Of a stretch of DNA of 5,500 bases, positions 1 through 4,243 are shown in pieces (position 1 is the first letter of the stretch; each line of letters begins with the position of its first letter). Both the position numbers and the translations under genes were made by a program. A model generated the notes under the pieces. It was not told the DNA's origin. It did no database searches and worked only from the letters and a program-made list of their open reading frames with translations. Origin of the DNA: Planctomycetota bacterium (GTDB lineage: Bacteria > Planctomycetota > Phycisphaerae > WQYP01). Location of the stretch: positions 1 through 5,500 of the forward strand of contig JAKCCC010000169.1 of NCBI GenBank assembly GCA_021838985.1. Direction: 5' to 3'.

Positions 1-185
1 CCCTGGCGAGCCTGAAAAAAATGGCGGGTTTGGATTTTCAGCATCTGCTCGGCGGCCACGGTTATGTCATAGGTGATGGGAAAAGCTGTCTGGAAAGAAC
101 CATCCAATTTTGGGAGCGGGGAACCATCGGCCCAACGAATCCCTTTGTGCTCAAAAACGGAAAGACGCTGGAGAAGATCTCATGA
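1..185 (+). CDS. Probable metallo-beta-lactamase-fold hydrolase, C-terminal fragment (5' end outside window)
   Basis: An open frame runs from base 3 (codon phase 3) to TGA at 183-185 and gives the last 60 residues of a protein that starts before the window. The visible end reads LASLKKMAGLDFQHLLGGHG, then YVIGDGKSCLERTIQFW. A leucine-rich helix, a hydrophobic strand and then a GGHG turn are typical of the end of metallo-beta-lactamase-fold hydrolases (compare the LLPGHG-type motif), where this histidine is the last metal ligand of the dinuclear centre. The other metal-binding motif (HxHxDH) would lie upstream and cannot be seen. The stop overlaps the next start in an ATGA arrangement, so this gene and the hydrolase are probably one transcript with coupled translation. 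Substrate is unknown. The family call rests on a short C-terminal motif only. Confidence 0.6.
   Translation, partial: LASLKKMAGLDFQHLLGGHGYVIGDGKSCLERTIQFWERGTIGPTNPFVLKNGKTLEKIS
170..176 (+). promoter_or_regulatory. Ribosome binding site that sets the hydrolase start at 182
   Basis: GGAGAAG lies 5 nt before ATG 182 and inside the last codons of the upstream gene. The frame is open further upstream to ATG 110, but that start has no comparable site and would place 24 non-signal-like residues before a clear signal peptide. The start at 182 is therefore preferred. Confidence 0.75.
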
Positions 186-3100
186 AACGCCTGCTGGTAC
201 CGGGGTTGGTGGCCCTGGCGATGATAACCATGGTTGTGGCTTCTTCCAGGTCCGTGGCGGCGGCGCCCGGTTTTGCGGTGAACCTGCGCGTCGTGGGCGG
301 GGTCTACCATATGTTCCGCGCGGGAATTGACCATCCAGCGCTGCGGATCACCGCCTACGCCACGAACGGAAAAACGCACCAGGTGGCAGTGCGTTTCCGG
401 GTTACCGATATATTTGATAAACCGGTGGCCTGGAATCCCGCTTTCACCGTGTCCCTGCCGGCCAATGGGGCGCAGGTGCGCAAGACGATAGCCTTTGCGG
501 AAGGCAAAGGCTATTTCAGCATCCGGGTCACCTTCAGACAGGGCGCCGCGAAACTGATGCGCTGGACCGATTTGGGCGTGGTGCCGCCGCCGTGGCCAGG
601 CGTGCGGCCCAATTCACTCTTCGCCACCAACGACTTTGAGTGGACCACCCAAGGTATGGACTTTCTCCGCGACATCGGCATGAAGGTGGAGCGCTCCCAG
701 CCGTTGCCGACGATCAACTCGCGCCGCAAGGATTGGATCAAAGAGTATCGGCATCGCGCCGCGCCGCTGGACTTCCGACGGCTGGATCAGGCTCTGGCCC
801 AAGCCAAAGCGCGCGGCCTGTGGTTGCTGCCGATTGTGGGATACGCCCTGCAGGGTTCCGGCGTGACCGCGCGTACCCGGCTGGCCGCTGAAACGGGTGA
901 ATATGGACCGCCCAGCGATTACCGGCAGTTTGTGGCCACGTGGAAAGAGTTTCTGGAACATTATCCGCAGATCACCACCTACGAATTCTGGAACGAGCCG
1001 TGGATTTTCGCCTGGACCTGGGCGGCGCCGCCATCCGCCTATCGCCGGTTGCAGCGGATGTGGTGTCAAATGGCGCTTTCCGTGAATCCGCGCCTGCGCA
1101 TCATAGCCGGCAGCAGCACGCCCTTCGTGGTAGACCATATCGAGTTCCATCCGGCGTGCTGGAAAGGGCTGCTCTCCGGCGTTACCGAGCACCCGTACTG
1201 CTACAGCACCAGCCAGCCCACGTGGCGCGCCGGCGATGTTTTGCGGGATATGGATTCGATCAAGCTGGCCGCAGAGCGCATGGGCCTGCCCTACGCCTAC
1301 CTGACCGAGGGTGGAACCTCATATAGTTCGCCGCCTACGCCGCGGCAAGCGCTGCTTCTGAAGAAATTAGCCCAGGTCCAAAACCGCCTGCGTACGTGGC
1401 GCAAATCCGGCCGAAGTTCACCGTCGCATTTGGCGGCGCTGCGGCGGCGGGAGGCGGCGCTGCGCGAAGCCTTGACCCAATACCCCTTGCCCCAGAACAA
1501 TATTCAAAATGCCTCCAAGATTGTCGAATATTACGTCTGGGCCGCCATGGCCGGCCTGTTCCAAGGTAATGCCCAGAAGAATATCGGCTACGGTCCCGGC
1601 TGGACGCGCAGCAACAGCACCTTTGCCGTGCTGACACATTTCCTGGAGGATCGGGTTCCAGTGGCGGACATTTGGCCGCGGGAAGAGCTGCTCACCGGAT
1701 GTATCTTTGCCAACCGCAAATGGATCACTCCGGCGGTGAAAGCTTTGCCCCGGGCGGGCGACCTGGCCGCACGGTGGGGTGTGGCCGTCCCCGCCTCCCG
1801 CGCGGGCGACAAAACCAAAGTCGCCGTGCTCTGGAGTTTGACCGGTCCGTCCGCCGGGCAATTGGATCAGCATGGCACGTTGAGCATTGCCGACGCCGAC
1901 GGATTGCGCGCTGATGATATGACCGGCCGACCGATACCGGCGGTGAATGGCAAGCTGGTGGTTCCATTTGATCAAAATCCTGTCTATATTACGTCGGAGC
2001 GTTTGAGCGTTATCCAGCTGCGCCGGCGTATTCGCCACGGATTGATTGCTGGGGTGACCCCGCTGAATATGTATGCGCTATCGCTGTCGCGGCCCGCGAC
2101 CGAACCGCAGACACTCACGGTGCGGGTGCAAAATCAGTTGGATCGACCAATCCGGGGAACATTGTTGTTGCGCCTTAGCGGGATCCGGGCGTCCGCCGGG
2201 GCAGCATGGTTTGATATCCCGGCGGGACAGCTCGCGACGGTGCCGATCCATTGGCCTGGCGCTGCGTTGTCGCCCCACAATCAATATGAAATCCATCTGC
2301 GGGCCACGGTATCGCCCGCTCCCGGCGAAACCATCCGTTTCCCACCCGTGCGCGAAACCCAACTGCTGACCGTGGCGTGCTTCGTGCGCCGGAGGGTTGC
2401 GCTGACCGGTTCGATCGGCAGGGATTTCCACGATCTAACGCCGGTGGTCATGGATAGCCGGCTGTTTAGCCGGCACCTCGATCTAAGCCGGTATCTGCTG
2501 AATCCGCACTTGAAAGCAGAGAGGCTTAAGGATAAATCCGGCCGCATCATCGCCTGGGTTTACACCGCCTACGATCGCAGGAACGTTTTCCTGGGAGTGA
2601 AGGTGCACGAAAAATCGTATCGTAGCTCGGCCGGCAAGCCAGTGGTCAGGGGAAGATTCAACACGAAAGTGACGTTGCTCTACCTCAATGGGATGCCGGA
2701 CGGCCTGAACTATTTTACGTTCTGCGGCGATGCGTTCGAATTTTCTTTCGGATTTCGGCGACGCGTACCCGGCTGGGGGCGACCGATGAGCAGCCCTTGG
2801 GCTTGGAAGGGGGATTTTTACGATGCGGATTATGCGTTCGGGGCGTATCCTTCAGCTTCAGGCCCGCAATTAATCCGCATCTGGGGGCCAAACACGCCGC
2901 GGTGTAACGGCTACCAAACCGCGGCGACGCCGGGGATCGGCCCGGTGCCGGGCGCCCGGATAAGAATCGTGCGCAAGCCCGCCGCGGCGGAAACGATCTA
3001 CGAAATCGCCATTCCACGGAATCGACTTAGGTTGTTCCATCCTTTGAAGCGCCGCTGTCGCTTTGGTTTTATCTTGTACAACAGCGAAAACGTGGCGGGC

Positions 3101-3220
3101 GGCGAAATGAATTGGAGTCGCCTCAACGGTGTCTTTGATTATTGGCGTTCATCCGGCTCGTTTCCGCCGACTTGGACCCAGCATTGGGCTGCCGAGACTT
3201 TCTTTGGCATCCCGCCGTAG
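182..3220 (+). CDS. Secreted multi-domain glycoside-hydrolase-like protein (clan GH-A type barrel with CBM9-like C-terminus)
   Basis: The protein has 1012 residues from ATG 182. Residues 1-27 form a signal peptide: MKR, a hydrophobic core, then an Ala-rich SVAAA cleavage region. Residues about 30-140 look like a beta-sandwich. Residues about 141-545 look like a TIM barrel: YEFWNEPW places N271-E272 as the Asn-Glu acid/base pair of clan A, TEHPY at 335-339 is a typical barrel His motif, and LTEGGTS places E376 as the likely nucleophile, 104 residues after the acid/base. Residues 394-440 are a charged helical insertion. Residues about 640-717 resemble an Ig-like linker domain. Residues about 740-1012 resemble a CBM9/DOMON-like sugar-binding domain, including a YDRRNVFLGVKVHEKS strand pair. 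Known: clan A enzymes retain configuration using two Glu. Inferred: export and action on a plant or algal glycan. The exact GH family and substrate cannot be assigned by eye. It overlaps the upstream gene by 4 nt. Confidence 0.75.
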   Translation: MKRLLVPGLVALAMITMVVASSRSVAAAPGFAVNLRVVGGVYHMFRAGIDHPALRITAYATNGKTHQVAVRFRVTDIFDKPVAWNPAFTVSLPANGAQVRKTIAFAEGKGYFSIRVTFRQGAAKLMRWTDLGVVPPPWPGVRPNSLFATNDFEWTTQGMDFLRDIGMKVERSQPLPTINSRRKDWIKEYRHRAAPLDFRRLDQALAQAKARGLWLLPIVGYALQGSGVTARTRLAAETGEYGPPSDYRQFVATWKEFLEHYPQITTYEFWNEPWIFAWTWAAPPSAYRRLQRMWCQMALSVNPRLRIIAGSSTPFVVDHIEFHPACWKGLLSGVTEHPYCYSTSQPTWRAGDVLRDMDSIKLAAERMGLPYAYLTEGGTSYSSPPTPRQALLLKKLAQVQNRLRTWRKSGRSSPSHLAALRRREAALREALTQYPLPQNNIQNASKIVEYYVWAAMAGLFQGNAQKNIGYGPGWTRSNSTFAVLTHFLEDRVPVADIWPREELLTGCIFANRKWITPAVKALPRAGDLAARWGVAVPASRAGDKTKVAVLWSLTGPSAGQLDQHGTLSIADADGLRADDMTGRPIPAVNGKLVVPFDQNPVYITSERLSVIQLRRRIRHGLIAGVTPLNMYALSLSRPATEPQTLTVRVQNQLDRPIRGTLLLRLSGIRASAGAAWFDIPAGQLATVPIHWPGAALSPHNQYEIHLRATVSPAPGETIRFPPVRETQLLTVACFVRRRVALTGSIGRDFHDLTPVVMDSRLFSRHLDLSRYLLNPHLKAERLKDKSGRIIAWVYTAYDRRNVFLGVKVHEKSYRSSAGKPVVRGRFNTKVTLLYLNGMPDGLNYFTFCGDAFEFSFGFRRRVPGWGRPMSSPWAWKGDFYDADYAFGAYPSASGPQLIRIWGPNTPRCNGYQTAATPGIGPVPGARIRIVRKPAAAETIYEIAIPRNRLRLFHPLKRRCRFGFILYNSENVAGGEMNWSRLNGVFDYWRSSGSFPPTWTQHWAAETFFGIPP

Positions 3221-3319
3221 CGGTAGGGTGAGGTAAGGTGATGTGCGGCACCGTCGCTGACCGGGCCACGACCAGGCAATATTCCCTCCCCTGGGGGTTG
3301 CCGGACCCAGTCCGGGTGC
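3203..3319 (+). repeat. Left copy of the direct repeat flanking hicAB (hydrolase tail / X 5' end)
   Basis: Bases 3219-3319 (101 bp) are identical to 4143-4243 in direct orientation, with an offset of 924 bp. To the left, TTTGGCATCC at 3203-3212 also recurs at 4133-4142. It is separated from the perfect block here by 6 extra bases (3213-3218, CGCCGT), which include the first base of the hydrolase stop. The repeat covers the final hydrolase codons and stop, the 20-bp gap, the ribosome binding site, and ATG plus 26 codons of gene X. After 3319 the copies diverge, apart from a 13-bp patch (GCCGGCGGCGCTG at 3341 and 4261) offset by 4 bp. Confidence 0.9.
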
Positions 3320-3480
3320 CCTGCGCGTTGGCGCGGAATCGCCGGCGGCGCTGGGCCGCACCGGGGCAGTGCGCGGGGCACGGTAGCGTTGGGTGTGCCG
3401 AGCACCCTCCGGCTACGGTGAAGAAAACGTCGTGGGGCCGTTACGGGCGTCTGGCCCTGGGCAGGCGTTGCAGCCCGTGA
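3241..3480 (+). pseudogene. Amputated 5' end of gene X fused to unrelated sequence
   Basis: The frame begins with ATG 3241 (GTG 3238 also possible) behind the same GAGG ribosome binding site as intact X. Its first 26 codons (MCGTVADRAT, then TRQYSLPWGLPDPVRV) are identical at DNA level to codons 1-26 of X at 4165. From codon 27 the sequence departs: PCALARN here against RCELTAA in X. It becomes Arg-rich, GC-rich low-complexity protein and stops at TGA 3478-3480 after 79 residues. The last 40 bases run antisense to the 3' end of hicB. The frame retains a translation start directly behind the hydrolase stop, so it may be translated from the hydrolase mRNA, but no function is expected. It is best read as the fragment left by the event that placed hicAB here. 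Confidence 0.7.
3379..3420. terminator. Imperfect hairpin downstream of hicB, possible transcription stop
   Basis: Arms CACgGTAGC (3379-3387) and GCTACgGTG (3412-3420) pair with one G-G mismatch. Inside them GGGTGT (3391-3396) pairs with GCACCC (3402-3407), including one G-T wobble, around a 5-nt loop. On the minus strand it begins 20 nt after the hicB stop, where a terminator would be expected, and could also reduce readthrough from the hydrolase on the plus strand. Neither strand has a run of T directly after the stem, so it is not a classical intrinsic terminator. In DNA this GC-rich, stems may occur by chance. Confidence 0.35.
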
Positions 3481-3926
3481 CGGCGCGGGCGCCGGGCGGC
3501 GGTTGGACGTTGTCGGTTCTTGTCCGTTCCGGCCGAAAAGAGGTAGGCGCCGACGGCCTGGGCGAGCCAGCCGGAGCGCGTCTGGCGCCGTTTGCCGGCG
3601 GCGCGGTCGATCTTGGCGAGGACGCTTTCTGGCAGGGTAATGTTGATACGTCTGGCCCGGGGGCGCAGGCTGTCAGGGTTCACGGGGACCAGCGCCCACA
3701 CGCCGCCGCGATAATCCGGGTTGCTCCGGTGCGCGGCGACGCTTCCTGCCGTGGGGACGGGTTGGCCCATATCCATCAGCCCGTGGATATGCAGTTCAAT
3801 GGCCTCGCGAGCCATGGCCAAGGCCTCATCCCGCGTGGCGCCAGCGGAAAAACATCCCGGAAGGTCGGGGACGGTGACCCCATAATCGGAAGCGTCGTCT
3901 TTGTGGATAACGACGGGATACTGCAT
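3441..3926 (-). CDS. hicB: HicB-family antitoxin with ribbon-helix-helix DNA-binding domain
   Basis: This 161-residue protein would neutralise HicA by binding it and would repress the hicAB promoter. Residues 1-75 form the HicB partial RNase-H-like fold: MQYPVVIHKDDASDYGVTVP leads into DLPGC (21-25), the AGATRDEAL turn and the helix AMAREAIELHIHGL, all hallmarks of the family. Residues about 91-130 are a ribbon-helix-helix domain (RRINITLPESVLAKIDRAA, then TRSGWLAQAV), the operator-binding part of this HicB type. Residues 134-161 are an unusual Arg/Pro-rich tail with no family counterpart that I recognise. Typical members end soon after the RHH helix. ATG 3926 follows the hicA stop after 3 nt, with GGAG (complement of 3934-3937) 7 nt before it inside hicA, so the pair is translationally coupled. 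It lies antisense to the surrounding operon. Confidence 0.88.
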   Translation of the reverse strand: MQYPVVIHKDDASDYGVTVPDLPGCFSAGATRDEALAMAREAIELHIHGLMDMGQPVPTAGSVAAHRSNPDYRGGVWALVPVNPDSLRPRARRINITLPESVLAKIDRAAGKRRQTRSGWLAQAVGAYLFSAGTDKNRQRPTAARRPRRHGLQRLPRARRP

Positions 3927-3929
3927 CGG

Positions 3930-4112
3930 TTAACTCCAACCTGCTTGTTTGTATATGGCCCGCAGCGTACCAGTCGGAAAGTCTTTTTTCGGGTGCGGTA
4001 CAGTCACCAAGCCAGGTCGCTCGGCGTGTTTGTATTGATGGTGACTTCCTTTCACCCGAACCAGCCGCCATCCGTCCTTTTCCAGTCTGCGGATGACCTC
4101 GCGGCTGTCCAT
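3930..4112 (-). CDS. hicA: HicA-family mRNA interferase toxin
   Basis: This protein has 60 residues, the usual size for HicA. It has the compact dsRBD-like pattern: MDSREVIRRLEKDGWRLVRV, then KGSHHQY with H24-H25, then LVTVPHP, then a terminal helix TGTLRAIYKQAG. The GS-x-H motif carries the catalytic histidine of this ribosome-independent mRNA endonuclease; by alignment with E. coli HicA (GSNH) this should be H25. No key residue is missing, so the toxin looks functional. The same frame stays open upstream to 4499, but that part runs antisense through gene X and lacks family features. ATG 4112 is chosen because it matches the family N-terminus and follows the promoter. No Shine-Dalgarno is visible before it. 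The toxin-first order with hicB 3 nt downstream is the standard hicAB arrangement. Confidence 0.9.
   Translation of the reverse strand: MDSREVIRRLEKDGWRLVRVKGSHHQYKHAERPGLVTVPHPKKDFPTGTLRAIYKQAGWS
3934..3937 (-). promoter_or_regulatory. hicB ribosome binding site inside the hicA 3' end
   Basis: GGAG on the minus strand lies 7 nt before the hicB ATG (3926-3924) and just before the hicA stop (TAA, 3932-3930). It gives the antitoxin a strong start of its own, whereas hicA has none visible, which would favour antitoxin over toxin synthesis. Confidence 0.6.
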
Positions 4113-4114
4113 TG

Positions 4115-4129
4115 TGTGTATTATACACA
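4115..4129 (-). promoter_or_regulatory. hicAB promoter -10 box within a palindromic operator
   Basis: TGTGTA-TTA-TACACA is a perfect 6-bp inverted repeat with a 3-bp centre. Read on the minus strand it contains TATAAT (4125-4120), an exact -10 consensus. The predicted start of transcription falls at about 4113, at or next to the hicA ATG 4112, so the hicA message may be leaderless. No good -35 hexamer lies 16-18 bp upstream. HicB proteins with DNA-binding domains are known to repress their own promoter through such palindromes, so this is the natural candidate operator. On the plus strand the same core gives TATTAT (4119-4124), so a start toward gene X is also conceivable. Confidence 0.6.
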
Positions 4130-4132
4130 ATG

Positions 4133-4243
4133 TTTGGCATCCAGCGGTAGGGTGAGGTAAGGTGATGTGCGGCACCGTCGCTGACCGGGCCACGACCAGG
4201 CAATATTCCCTCCCCTGGGGGTTGCCGGACCCAGTCCGGGTGC
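4133..4243 (+). repeat. Right copy of the direct repeat (functional 5' end of gene X)
   Basis: Bases 4143-4243 equal 3219-3319 exactly, and TTTGGCATCC at 4133-4142 equals 3203-3212. Here that 10-mer joins the perfect block directly, lacking the 6 bases present in the left copy. This copy supplies the ribosome binding site, start codon and first 26 codons of the intact X gene. The block also contains CCGGAC-CCA-GTCCGG (4225-4239), a perfect 6-bp stem in the early coding region. Confidence 0.9.
4154..4157 (+). promoter_or_regulatory. Ribosome binding site of gene X
   Basis: GAGG lies 7 nt before ATG 4165. An in-frame TGA at 4153-4155 rules out starts further upstream, leaving only ATG 4165 or the adjacent GTG 4162. 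The same site is duplicated before the amputated copy at 3241. Confidence 0.65.

Larger units (their letters stand above)
3219..4142. other. Apparent 924-bp insertion unit: one repeat copy plus antisense hicAB
   Basis: This is one period of the direct repeat, from the start of the left perfect copy to the base before the right one. It contains the amputated X start, a hairpin region, hicB, hicA and the hicA promoter. Removing exactly one period leaves the hydrolase with its stop and X with its own ribosome binding site and start 20 bp later, both intact. No transposase, integrase or terminal inverted repeats are visible, so it is not a recognisable insertion sequence. A single crossover of a circular molecule sharing the 101 bp, or a duplication accompanying insertion, would both give this layout. 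Direction and mechanism are inferred. Confidence 0.65.

Noticed and set aside
110..181. Upstream ATG 110 as the hydrolase start
   Set aside because: It would put 24 charged residues before the signal peptide, overlaps the MBL-fold gene heavily and lacks a ribosome binding site as good as the one before ATG 182.
1418..2038. Minus-strand open frame of 206 residues inside the hydrolase gene
   Set aside because: It is fully covered by the well-supported plus-strand hydrolase and its translation has no recognisable domain. The same holds for the 192-residue minus frame at 614-1192.
3219..3319. The direct repeat as an insertion-sequence end or REP-type element
   Set aside because: One copy is the working start of gene X, with ribosome binding site and coding sequence, there is no terminal inverted symmetry, and no transposase lies between the copies.
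3393..4160. Plus-strand open frame of 255 residues across the hicAB region
   Set aside because: It lies antisense to two well-supported genes (HicA and HicB motifs), has no family features and no convincing ribosome binding site. It is a GC-driven shadow frame.
4165..4180. X as a class II glutamine amidotransferase because it begins MCG
   Set aside because: Only the first three residues fit; the conserved residues expected after Cys2 in that Ntn-hydrolase family are absent.
3219..4243. CRISPR array
   Set aside because: There are only two copies, 924 bp apart and 101 bp long, with genes between them; no short regularly spaced units occur.
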